Source: Pontibacter chinhatensis (lineage in GTDB: Bacteria; Bacteroidota; Bacteroidia; Cytophagales; Hymenobacteraceae). From it: a stretch of 64,000 bases of DNA. The DNA lies in NCBI RefSeq assembly GCF_900113285.1, contig NZ_FOOT01000004.1, positions 372,001-436,000 of the forward strand. Reading direction: 5' to 3'. The notes under the pieces are model-generated. The model was not told where the DNA came from, made no database searches, and saw nothing but the letters and a program-made list of their open reading frames with translations. Shown here one piece after another: positions 8,049 through 15,685 of this stretch. The translations under genes were made by a program, and so were the position numbers. Position 1 is the stretch's first letter. Each line of letters starts with the position of its first letter.

Positions 8049-9137
8049 ATGAAGAAACTCAATTTTTTCCGCAGCTTTCTCCTGGCTGCCACCCTTGCCC
8101 TAACCTCCGTGGGCTTTACCAGCTGCGACGACAACAACGACGGGCCAAGCGGTGTCTATGCTGAGGATGGGGTCTTTGTCCTGAATGAAGGAAACTTCGA
8201 GCATACCAATGCTTCTATTTCCTACTACAACAAGAGCACCCAGCAAGTGCAAAACAACATATTCAGCAAGGAGAACGCCGACCGTCCGCTTGGCGATGTA
8301 GTGCAGGACATGCACATCTATGATAATCGTGCGTTCTTGGTGGTGAACAACAGCAATAAGATTGAAGTGGTGAACGCTACCACCTTTAAATCGGTAGGGG
8401 TGATAGAAGGCCTGAGCGCTCCCCGCTACTTTGTGGCGCTCAACAACGAGAAAGGTTACGCCACCGAATGGCTGCCCCCAAATGCTGACTGGAGCTATAA
8501 CAATGGCCGTGTTGCCGTTATCGACCTGAAAAACAATAAGGTCATCAAGACAATAGAAGTAGAAAAGCAGCCGGAGCAACTTCGTATAATTAACGGCAAG
8601 CTGTATGTCACCAACCAGGGCGGCAGCACGGTAACTGTTATCAATACAGCTACCGATGCCATAGAAACCAGCATTCCGGTTACCTATGGCTCCAACAGCC
8701 TGGCGCTGGACAAAAACAAAGTCCTGTGGGTGCTCAGCTCCGGCAACAAGGACTGGAACCTGCCTGAGTCAGAATACACAGCTGGCGCCTTGACTAAAAT
8801 AAACCCTGCTGATAACTCCATTATAGGTACTATCACCTTTCCGGAAGTGACTGCCTCGGCCAGCAAGTTGCTCATCAACGGCAACAAGGATAGGCTATAC
8901 TTTCTTTACAATGGAGGCGTGCACCAGCTAAGTATAGATGCCAGCGCGCTAAACACAACACCGTTAATCAACCGCACCTTTTATGGCTTAGGCGTAGATC
9001 CGGAAACGGGTAATATCTATGGAGGGGATGAGAACAATTGGTCTGGCGATGGTACGGTGTATGTGTACAGTCCGGAGGGCACGCAGCTCAGCAGCTTTAG
9101 AGCAAGCATCGGTCCGAACGGCTTCGTGTTCAACTAA
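8049..9137 (+). CDS. Surface beta-propeller lipoprotein, BtuG-like B12-binding (DUF5074/YncE-like)
   Basis: The protein has 362 residues from ATG 8049. It begins with a lipoprotein signal (lipobox around FTSCDD), then NDGPSG, a Bacteroidota surface-export-like acidic stretch. The body is a YncE-like propeller with repeated blades (FVLNEGNFEHTNASI, VVNNSNKIEVVNATTF, GRVAVIDLKNNKVIKTI, LYVTNQGGSTVTVINTAT). In Bacteroides, BtuG is such a propeller, binding B12 at the cell surface on top of BtuB. Its position 19 bases after the BtuB gene under one riboswitch supports that role. The frame extends upstream of 8049, but only this ATG gives the lipoprotein signal. Confidence 0.85.
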   Translation: MKKLNFFRSFLLAATLALTSVGFTSCDDNNDGPSGVYAEDGVFVLNEGNFEHTNASISYYNKSTQQVQNNIFSKENADRPLGDVVQDMHIYDNRAFLVVNNSNKIEVVNATTFKSVGVIEGLSAPRYFVALNNEKGYATEWLPPNADWSYNNGRVAVIDLKNNKVIKTIEVEKQPEQLRIINGKLYVTNQGGSTVTVINTATDAIETSIPVTYGSNSLALDKNKVLWVLSSGNKDWNLPESEYTAGALTKINPADNSIIGTITFPEVTASASKLLINGNKDRLYFLYNGGVHQLSIDASALNTTPLINRTFYGLGVDPETGNIYGGDENNWSGDGTVYVYSPEGTQLSSFRASIGPNGFVFN

Positions 9138-9153
9138 AATCACTAGGCTTACA

Positions 9154-9207
9154 AAGTATAAAGCCAGGCTTACCCTTACCGGGACAGGCTGGCTCTATAC
9201 TTTTATA
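9154..9207 (+). terminator. Motif-armed hairpin after the B12 operon
   Basis: AAAGTATAAAGCCAG near 9155-9169 can pair with CTGGCT..TATACTTT around 9190-9208. The outer arms are opposed copies of the iterated heptamer and the inner arm is AGCCAG/CTGGCT. It follows the propeller gene stop by ~17 bases. Confidence 0.5.
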
Positions 9208-9222
9208 CTTTAAAACAGGCTA

Positions 9223-9510
9223 CTACTGGTCATTCACGTCGTCGCGGTCGGTGCCATCGCTTTTTCCGTCGCCGGCATGCACGGCAGAACCTTTTTCGGT
9301 GCGCTCGTAGTGCTGCTCCATACTATCGCGCTCGGCTTCATTCTCGTCTTTAGCCTCACTGCCTACCATGCTTCCCTCGTCGTGGTGTTCGCTGTCTTCC
9401 ACATTGGTATCACCAGGCTGGGTGCCTGTATCGCATGCCGAGAAGCCAAAAGTGGCCACGGCTGTCGCCATTAGCGCAAAAAAAGCAGTCCTTATCTTTC
9501 GTGTATTCAT
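9223..9510 (-). CDS. Small acidic lipoprotein, unknown function
   Basis: From the ATG at 9510 the protein has 95 residues: a lipoprotein signal (MNTRKIRTAFFALMAT, lipobox near GFSACD) followed by a strongly acidic, low-complexity tail rich in Asp, Glu, Gly and His. Twelve extra N-terminal codons in the longer frame would spoil the signal peptide. No domain is recognised. It is convergent with the B12 operon. Confidence 0.6.
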   Translation of the reverse strand: MNTRKIRTAFFALMATAVATFGFSACDTGTQPGDTNVEDSEHHDEGSMVGSEAKDENEAERDSMEQHYERTEKGSAVHAGDGKSDGTDRDDVNDQ

Positions 9511-9666
9511 TATCCTGATTCCTTTCCGGTTAAACATACTTGCCAAGGGCCTTTATACTTTGCCCCGGCCTTAAACGTGTACGTTGCAGCGCATTTTAAT
9601 GTTGAAAACCGCACCGGCAGGCAGCGTTGCCCGTACATGAGCACATAACCATACTTTTTACCCGCC

Positions 9667-9834
9667 ATGGAAGAGCAAAAACCGAAGCAACCACCCCAAG
9701 AATCCACCAAAGACGACTCCTCTGACGTGGAGAAAGTACGACAGGACAAGCAGGGCCCACCGCCCGAGCCTGATCCGCAGGGCAGCCAGGCGGATGAGGA
9801 AGAGGACGAAGAAGCAGAAAAAGGCCACTCCTGA
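9667..9834 (+). CDS. Small acidic disordered protein (55 aa)
   Basis: ATG 9667 opens 55 codons (MEEQKPKQPPQEST ... EEDEEAEKGHS) ending TGA 9834. The product is Glu, Asp, Gln and Pro rich with no hydrophobic segment. Coding potential is suggested by the coherent composition and by the position between a promoter-like region and the next gene. No homologous family is recognised, so this is tentative. Confidence 0.45.
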   Translation: MEEQKPKQPPQESTKDDSSDVEKVRQDKQGPPPEPDPQGSQADEEEDEEAEKGHS

Positions 9835-9859
9835 TTTTTTAATCTCCTGGTCTGCCGCC

Positions 9860-9867
9860 TATCTTTG
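9860..9867 (+). promoter_or_regulatory. Bacteroidota -7 element (TATCTTTG)
   Basis: TATCTTTG matches TAnnTTTG 20 bases before the ATG at 9888. This implies a very short leader for the small membrane protein gene. A T-rich stretch lies at the expected -33 distance. Confidence 0.5.
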
Positions 9868-9887
9868 GGCCAACAGAAAGTATACTT

Positions 9888-10112
9888 ATGGCAAAGCCCT
9901 TCCTGAAACCACACCTGCGCCGCAAGCTGCTGCTCATCGGCCTTATCAGCCTGCTGCTGGCCTCGGCGCTGGAGCTGTATGCCTTTGGCCTGAACTCAGA
10001 CTTTCCGCTCCGGCTGTTGCGCAGCTTTTTTGTGCTGTTTCTGATGATTTCGTTAACGGTACTGGCCATTGTGCCGGGAGTGGGCAAGGCGGTGGATAAA
10101 GTACTAAAGTAG
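9888..10112 (+). CDS. Small two-helix membrane protein
   Basis: The 74-residue product has a basic N-terminus (MAKPFLKPHLRRK), then two hydrophobic helices (LLLIGLISLLLASALEL and FFVLFLMISLTVLAIVP) and a short Lys-containing tail. No known domain is recognised; a two-helix inner-membrane topology is the only firm statement. A -7 element lies directly upstream and a bidirectional terminator downstream. An AAGTATACTT palindrome, overlapping both orientations of the iterated motif, lies just before the start. Confidence 0.65.
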   Translation: MAKPFLKPHLRRKLLLIGLISLLLASALELYAFGLNSDFPLRLLRSFFVLFLMISLTVLAIVPGVGKAVDKVLK

Positions 10113-10168
10113 CCTGTTCGAAACCCTCTTTTACATTTATACTTCGTGCGGCCATTTGGCTCCAAAAC

Positions 10169-10200
10169 ACAAGCGCCCGTGCTATGGCACAGGCGCTTGT
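10169..10200. terminator. Bidirectional terminator hairpin
   Basis: ACAAGCGCCCGTGC and GCACAGGCGCTTGT pair over 14 positions (one G-T wobble) around TATG, between two convergent genes. Confidence 0.7.
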
Positions 10201-10236
10201 TAATTATAGGGGTTAGTTGGTACGGGTGCCAAAAAA

Positions 10237-10542
10237 TTAGTTATAGTTGCCTGCTGCCAGGTGTGCAGCTGAGTCGAGCTGCAGCTGCATCATCCCCGTC
10301 TTAAAGACCTGCTTTTCATCCCCACCTGTTGTGTAAGCGCCTCTTCCTTCTGCTGCCTCCAGCGCGTGATACAAACAGCAATCAGCGTAAGCGACTGCCC
10401 TGGTCAATGGCTTCCTCTGGCTCTGCTGATGCTTTGCCACTGGGGTTTGCCGGCTTATTCTTTCCTGCCAGTTCATGGCAAGTATAGCCAGTATCAACAG
10501 CAGTATGGTCAGTACCATCTGCAGGCTCTTTTGTGTGCTCAT
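10237..10542 (-). CDS. Hypothetical membrane-anchored small protein
   Basis: From the ATG at 10542 the product has 101 residues: one N-terminal hydrophobic helix (LQMVLTILLLILAILAM) followed by a basic and then a polar segment with two adjacent Cys (ADCCLYHAL). No family is recognised. It could be a single-pass inner-membrane protein. The six codons before this methionine in the longer frame are less likely. Confidence is limited because composition alone supports it. Confidence 0.4.
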   Translation of the reverse strand: MSTQKSLQMVLTILLLILAILAMNWQERISRQTPVAKHQQSQRKPLTRAVAYADCCLYHALEAAEGRGAYTTGGDEKQVFKTGMMQLQLDSAAHLAAGNYN

Positions 10543-10560
10543 CATGAAGGGTGTAGGCAT

Positions 10561-10830
10561 AGTGGCAGCGCGTTATAAGTCCCTCAGCAACAATTTATTT
10601 TCTCAGAACAAATATAAAAGCCGGAATATTAAATACAAAATAAATTATATAAATTATTTTTAAAATATAATGATTAAATAATATTCGATATACCTTCTAT
10701 GGCTTTATACTCCTGGGTGAACCACAATGCCCGCCTGCGCTGTTAACGCTGAAAGTGTGGGCTATTATCCATACTTTTGTGTTTTGGCTTATTAGCCGCC
10801 ATTCTGTTATATTTTAAGCCCATTTATACT
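10561..10830. other. AT-rich intergenic spacer
   Basis: About 270 bases carry no gene. The stretch 10600-10695 is strikingly A/T rich for this genome (AAATTATATAAATTATTTTT) and probably holds divergent promoters for the membrane protein (minus) and the radical SAM gene (plus). Confidence 0.5.
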
Positions 10831-13038
10831 TTGGAGAAGAAGCCGACCATCCTGCTCATCACGCCGCCGCTCACGCAACTGAACACCCCCTACCCTGCCA
10901 CCGCTTACCTGAAGGGTTTTTTAAAAGGCCGTGGCTACGAGGTGGTGCAGGCCGACATGGGCATTGAGCTGGTGCTGCGCATGTTCTCCCGCAAAGGGCT
11001 TCGGCGCATTTTTGAGGCCATTGAGCAGGGTAATTACGAGCTCTCCGACAACAGCCTGCGCATCCTGCACCTCAAGCGCGATTACCTGAACACCATCGAG
11101 CCGGTTATCCGCTTTCTGCAGAACAAGGACCACACACTGGCGCAGCAAATCAGCTACAGCCGCTTTCTGCCCGAGGCCTCGCGTTTCGACCAGGTGGAGG
11201 ACATCGACTGGGCCTTTGGAAGTATGGGCATTACCGACAGGGCGCGTTACTTGGCTACTTTATACCTGGAGGACCTTGGCGATCTTATTAAAGAAACCAT
11301 CTCGCCATACTTTGCCTTCAGCCGCTACGCCGAAAAACTGGCTTTGTCGGCCACCTCGTTCAACCCGCTGGAGGAGGCGTTGCAGGAGGCCCCAAGCCTC
11401 GTGGACCTTATGTTACTGGAGCTGCTGGAAGAGCACCTGCAGGCGGCTCAACCCGATGTGGTGGGTTTCTCGATCCCTTTCCCGGGCAACCTGTACGGCG
11501 GCCTGCGCATGGCAAAGTATATCAAAGAGAAAAACCCAAGTATAAGAACAGCGATGGGCGGCGGCTACCCTAATACGGAGCTGCGCAGCCTGCGCGAGCC
11601 GCGCCTGTTTAAGTATATCGATTTCGTGACGCTGGACGACGGCGAAGGCCCCTGGCTGAAACTTTTGGAGCACCTGCAGGGCGAGCGTGAGGCTGAAAAG
11701 CTGCAGCGCACGTTTATACTTGCCGGGGAGGAGGTGAGGTATGTGAACGGCTGCACCGACCCGGATATTCCGCATGCCGAGGTAGGCACGCCCGACTACA
11801 GCGACTTGCCCCTGCCCGATTACCTGTCGGTGATTGACGTGATAAACCCCATGCACCGCCTCTGGAGTGACGGCCGCTGGAACAAGCTTACCATCGCCCA
11901 CGGCTGTTACTGGAAGCGCTGCTCCTTCTGTGACGTGACGCTGGACTATATTAACCGCTACGATGTGGCACCTGCCACCCTACTTGTAGACCGTGTGGAG
12001 CAGATCATCGCTCAGACCGGGCAAACAGGCTTCCATTTTGTAGACGAGGCCGCGCCGCCTGCCCCGCTCCGCGACATGGCCATCGAACTTATCCGTCGTG
12101 GTGTGAAAATCAGTTGGTGGGGAAACATCCGCTTCGAAAAAACCTTTACGCCGGACCTATGCCGCCTGCTGGCCGCCTCAGGCTGTATCGCCGTGTCGGG
12201 TGGCTTGGAAGTAGCCTCTGACCGCTTGCTGCAGCTCATGGCCAAGGGGGTAAGTATAGAGCAGGTGGCCCGCGTAACCGACAGCTTTACGCAGGCAGGC
12301 ATCATGGTGCACGCCTACCTCATGTATGGCTTCCCGACGCAAACTGCTCAGGAAACCATCGATTCGCTGGAGGTGGTGCGGCAGCTGTTCGAGACCGGCG
12401 TGATTCAATCAGGTTACTGGCACCGCTTCAGCATGACGGCGCACAGCCCTATCGGCAAGGAGCCCGAGAAGTATGGGGTCGTAAAGGTGGGTCCGCCGGA
12501 AGGGGATTTCGCCAACAACGACCTGTGGCACGACGACCCGAGGGGCACCGATCACAGCATGTTTGGCGAAGGCCTGAGTAAGGCGCTCTACAACTACATG
12601 CACGGCATTGGCCTGGAGGAGCCGCTTTCATTCTGGTTTGACTTTAAGGTACCGCGCACGACCGAGAAGCCAAGCCTTATTGCTGAGGCCATCTCTGCCC
12701 CGCACCGCCCCGACAGCACCCGCCCCAACGCACGCGTGCTCTGGCTGGGCAACACACCAGCCGTCGACTTCACCATGATGGCCAAAAAAGGACAGACGAT
12801 TGAGCGCTGCCTGCTTACCTTCTTCGAAAAGGGCGAGGATTTTCAGGTGAAGACCACCGCTACCATTGGCCAGTGGCTGTTTGAGGTACTGCAGAAAGCA
12901 ACGCCGGATAACCCGGAGGCTATAACGCTAAAGCAACTGGAGGCCAGCTTCCCGGCCGAGGCACACCTGAGCTTTGCCGAATTCCTCAGCTCTCCGAGCT
13001 GGTTTGATTTGCGGGAGAAGGGGCTGTTGTTGCTGTAG
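10831..13038 (+). CDS. B12-binding-type radical SAM protein
   Basis: From TTG 10831 the product has 735 residues, beginning EKKPTILLITPPLTQLNTPY. Residues ~1-320 resemble the N-terminal cobalamin-binding Rossmann region of B12 radical SAM enzymes (VVGFSIPFPGNLYGG, MGGGYPNTE, LDDGEGPW). The radical SAM core has the cluster motif HGCYWKRCSFCD with Cys at about 359, 364 and 367, i.e. C-x4-C-x2-C spacing rather than C-x3-C-x2-C. Such enzymes do methylations or rearrangements; the substrate is unknown. The frame is open from TTG 10777, but the extra codons add a hydrophobic tail atypical of this family. It lies 1.7 kb from a B12 uptake operon. Confidence 0.85.
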   Translation: MEKKPTILLITPPLTQLNTPYPATAYLKGFLKGRGYEVVQADMGIELVLRMFSRKGLRRIFEAIEQGNYELSDNSLRILHLKRDYLNTIEPVIRFLQNKDHTLAQQISYSRFLPEASRFDQVEDIDWAFGSMGITDRARYLATLYLEDLGDLIKETISPYFAFSRYAEKLALSATSFNPLEEALQEAPSLVDLMLLELLEEHLQAAQPDVVGFSIPFPGNLYGGLRMAKYIKEKNPSIRTAMGGGYPNTELRSLREPRLFKYIDFVTLDDGEGPWLKLLEHLQGEREAEKLQRTFILAGEEVRYVNGCTDPDIPHAEVGTPDYSDLPLPDYLSVIDVINPMHRLWSDGRWNKLTIAHGCYWKRCSFCDVTLDYINRYDVAPATLLVDRVEQIIAQTGQTGFHFVDEAAPPAPLRDMAIELIRRGVKISWWGNIRFEKTFTPDLCRLLAASGCIAVSGGLEVASDRLLQLMAKGVSIEQVARVTDSFTQAGIMVHAYLMYGFPTQTAQETIDSLEVVRQLFETGVIQSGYWHRFSMTAHSPIGKEPEKYGVVKVGPPEGDFANNDLWHDDPRGTDHSMFGEGLSKALYNYMHGIGLEEPLSFWFDFKVPRTTEKPSLIAEAISAPHRPDSTRPNARVLWLGNTPAVDFTMMAKKGQTIERCLLTFFEKGEDFQVKTTATIGQWLFEVLQKATPDNPEAITLKQLEASFPAEAHLSFAEFLSSPSWFDLREKGLLLL

Positions 13039-13061
13039 GGGGATTAAAGGCGAAGCATGAG

Positions 13062-14243
13062 CTATTGCGGCACGCTGTTTTGTGCTGCCTGCATAGTAGA
13101 CTTCATCCATTCGATGATCTGCGGGTATAGGTCTGCAACCCGCTCGCCTTTTTTCCTGTGTTTATACAAGCGCAGCAACTCCTCGTTAAACTCTCTAAAT
13201 CTTATAAAGCCTCTCTTGGAGGCCATAATTTCAACCTGGCGCTCTATCACGCGCTCAAACACATCGGCGGGATACGTATCGTAAGCGTAGAGTGTGTAGA
13301 CACCCCACGTCATGTACTCATTAAAGGTAAGGGGAAAGGAGTTGTAGCCGCCAATCACTTTCTCTGTCTTCCAGCTCCCGAGCTCCTGCATAGCTGCCTC
13401 TATCTGTTCTAAATATATGTCCGTTGTCGGATTTACGTAGCTGTGGTCAATTTCTGTAAAGATGATTCTGGTAGCGTAAGCTGACTTCTCCTGCTCAGAA
13501 AGGTCTTTCCATACTCCTTCCTCAAAGTTTGGAGCGCTCACGAACATGACCATCTGCTTCTTCTGTCCGTCCTTGCTCAGGTAATCCCTTTGGCTATGGG
13601 ATCCTCCCGTAAGGGGGGAGAATACAACCAGCAGGGCCTGGTTCTGCACTTTGGGAAACTCGCGCTCCAGCCATTGCTTCATTCCAGCATAGTCACAGAG
13701 CTCATGGCTCCTGGCGATGAGAGACGCATAGTGGCTGCCGTGCTGGCTATAAAACTCTTCGAACCCGGTTTCCTGCACAAAAGAGTTAAACAAGCGTCTA
13801 TTGCTGTGAAGCAGGAACAGCGGGTATGGTGCCACGTTGTAAATAAAGGGTATTCTATAGCGGCTCTTCTTAAGCAGTTTCCCGTCCTCTAATTTATAGT
13901 TTAGGGACTGTAGACTCGTTAATGTATTTACCTGACCGTAAGCACCAGCCTTCTTCAGCTTTCTGTCTAGTTTTAAGACGAGCGGGTGCGTTTTATGCAT
14001 TCCAAAATGGCTGACCATTTCCTGATAGTAAGGAGTCGATTTATTTATCAGGTTCGGGTCCGACTGGTAGGTATCTGTAAGGCTTAGGGCTATTTGCATT
14101 GCCTCGTATACCTCTGGCACCTCCACCTGAGGCTCCTCTTTTAAAGCATTTTCATAGCTTTTCGAAATTGTTGGGACTGGTGCTTTGCAACTACCCAGTA
14201 AAAGTAGAACAACAACAGAGAAGGCTGTTAAGTAAGTTTTCAT
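13062..14243 (-). CDS. DUF4932-type lipoprotein
   Basis: The 393-residue product starts with a lipoprotein signal (lipobox around LLGSCKAP). The remainder resembles the DUF4932 family of Bacteroidota: FSPLTGGSHSQRDY, VMFVSAPNF, IIFTEIDHSYVNPTTD and FNEYMTWGVYTLY. The invariant-looking His and Asn in EIDHSYVNP suggest metal binding, possibly peptidase-like, but no catalytic role is established to my knowledge. Gene and radical SAM gene converge only 23 bases apart. The coding region is less GC-rich than its neighbours. Confidence 0.7.
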   Translation of the reverse strand: MKTYLTAFSVVVLLLLGSCKAPVPTISKSYENALKEEPQVEVPEVYEAMQIALSLTDTYQSDPNLINKSTPYYQEMVSHFGMHKTHPLVLKLDRKLKKAGAYGQVNTLTSLQSLNYKLEDGKLLKKSRYRIPFIYNVAPYPLFLLHSNRRLFNSFVQETGFEEFYSQHGSHYASLIARSHELCDYAGMKQWLEREFPKVQNQALLVVFSPLTGGSHSQRDYLSKDGQKKQMVMFVSAPNFEEGVWKDLSEQEKSAYATRIIFTEIDHSYVNPTTDIYLEQIEAAMQELGSWKTEKVIGGYNSFPLTFNEYMTWGVYTLYAYDTYPADVFERVIERQVEIMASKRGFIRFREFNEELLRLYKHRKKGERVADLYPQIIEWMKSTMQAAQNSVPQ

Positions 14244-14565
14244 CAGCTTAGGTTAAACTATGCAAAAGTATAACTTCTTCAATATATAAATTCTCTGCTA
14301 CTGTTGGTGCCATCCCCAACAATTTATACTTTTCAACTGGCTTCACTCGCCCGCGCAAACACTTTAATTGGGCACCTGCAGCAGCCTCACCTCCCGAATG
14401 ACTGGGAGGCATCCTTTGACGTATCTGGAAAACTGTTATGCCCTGAACCTTGCCGCTATCCTAAAAAACCTAACCAAAGTCATCTCTGCAGGTAACCAAA
14501 ATCATATTTCCTTAAGTGTTTGTGTAGCAATATTGTAAGACACAACACATCCAAATTTGAAGTAT
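14244..14565. other. Intergenic, no gene seen
   Basis: The ~320 bases between the divergent DUF4932 and fasciclin genes should hold both promoters. Two iterated heptamers (near 14267 and 14320) are visible. The short ORF within it has no plausible composition, and no tRNA cloverleaf elements were found. Confidence 0.4.
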
Positions 14566-15123
14566 ATGAAAAGAATCTTACCCATGGCCGTCGTCATAGC
14601 CGCAGGCGCTATGCTGGCCGCTTGTAATTCATCGGAGCAACAGGCCACTACCACAGAAGTGCAACATGAGGCCCCGGCCACCGCAGGTCAGTCGGCTGTG
14701 CAGGACGATGAATCGCAGAAGAACGTGGTGCAGGTAGCTGCCTCCTCCCCCGACCATACCACACTGGTGACAGCCGTGCAAAAGGCCGAACTGGTAGACG
14801 TACTTACCAATGCCGGGCCGTTTACGGTATTTGCACCAACCAACGAGGCCTTTGCACAACTGCCTGCCGGTACGGTAGAAGGCCTGCTGAAGCCTGAGAA
14901 ACGCAGCGACCTCCGCAACATCCTGCAGTACCACGTGTACGTGGGCGTGTTGAATGCCGACAGCTTTGAGGATGGCCAGAGCCTGGGCCAGGTAAACGGT
15001 GGCCGCGTAACGATGGGCGTGAAAGATGGCAAGGTAACCGTGAACGGAGCAAACATCGTGGCTTCTATCCCTACGTCCAATGGCGTAATCCACGTGATTG
15101 ACAAGGTGCTGTTGCCGCAATAA
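14566..15123 (+). CDS. Fasciclin-domain lipoprotein
   Basis: The 185-residue product has a lipoprotein signal (MKRILPMAVV, lipobox LAACNS), a Thr/Gln/Ala-rich linker, then one FAS1 domain. The domain shows H1 motif GPFTVFAPTNEAFAQLP, ILQYHVYVG, and H2-like NGVIHVIDKVLLPQ at the C-terminus. FAS1 domains mediate adhesion or surface interactions. ATG 14566 is preferred over TTG 14557 because it gives a normal basic start. A perfect terminator follows. Confidence 0.9.
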   Translation: MKRILPMAVVIAAGAMLAACNSSEQQATTTEVQHEAPATAGQSAVQDDESQKNVVQVAASSPDHTTLVTAVQKAELVDVLTNAGPFTVFAPTNEAFAQLPAGTVEGLLKPEKRSDLRNILQYHVYVGVLNADSFEDGQSLGQVNGGRVTMGVKDGKVTVNGANIVASIPTSNGVIHVIDKVLLPQ

Positions 15124-15146
15124 GTATAGCCAAAGGTCAAACCCTA

Positions 15147-15198
15147 CAGGGGCATCCACCTCATACTTGCAAGTATGAGGTGGATGCCCCTGTTTTTT
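15147..15198 (+). terminator. Terminator with 46-bp perfect palindrome
   Basis: Bases 15147-15192 form an uninterrupted palindrome: arms start CAGGGGCATCCACC and the centre is TTGCAA. A run of seven T follows. It is an unusually long stem for a terminator, 24 bases after the fasciclin stop. Confidence 0.85.
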
Positions 15199-15685
15199 TA
15201 AGAAAATATTTTCCGGCCCATGCAACCTCTCCGGCAAATCCGGAATCTTATTATTGGAAGCCGGCAGAAAAGCTGCCAGCTTTCAGACTACTACCTACTA
15301 CTACCAAATAAAACTATGATGAAAACCTGGCCCTGCCCCTGCGTCCCCACATTGCAGGGGCAGGAACACCAGATTACCCACCGTACCTAACCCTGCTCTA
15401 TATACATGAAAAGCACCTACAGCCCAGGCCGCAGGTGCTTTTCTGTTTTTATACTTCAGGTTGGGTTTTATGGCTTTCATGTGATAGTGTAAACCCACCC
15501 CCACCCCTCCAAGGAGGGGAATCATATTTTACTTACAGGAAATCCTTTCTTAGAGGAGTTAATGGTAAGTTAATCACAACTTAGGTTTTATACTTTCTAA
15601 CTTTTTAACTTTCTAACTCCAAAGACGCAAAGTATAGCGCCTCTGCAACTCTTAAACTCCTCAACTCTCTAACTCCCAAACCCGC
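15199..15685. other. Gene-free region with hairpins and a degenerate CT-rich repeat
   Basis: No supported gene lies in these ~490 bases. Visible items are a hairpin near 15340-15372 (CCTGCCCCTGC with GCAGGGGCAGG) and a second near 15410-15446 (GAAAAGCACCT with AGGTGCTTTTC, then a T run, terminator-like). A palindrome lies at 15504-15519, and a degenerate repeat of CTAACTC/AACTCTT units spans 15594-15676 next to uvrB. The 74-codon minus frame here runs through the hairpins and is not credible. Confidence 0.5.
15504..15519. repeat. Short solo palindrome of the CCCCTCC-type repeat
   Basis: CCCCTCC-AA-GGAGGGG is preceded by ACCCACCCCCA, the same arrangement as the arm of the inverted repeats flanking the DUF559 gene (AACCACCCCTA then CCCCTCC). 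It looks like a shortened dispersed copy. Confidence 0.55.

Noticed and set aside
15301-15525. 74-codon minus-strand frame between the fasciclin gene and uvrB
   Set aside because: It runs through two hairpins and a repeat palindrome and has no natural N-terminus.
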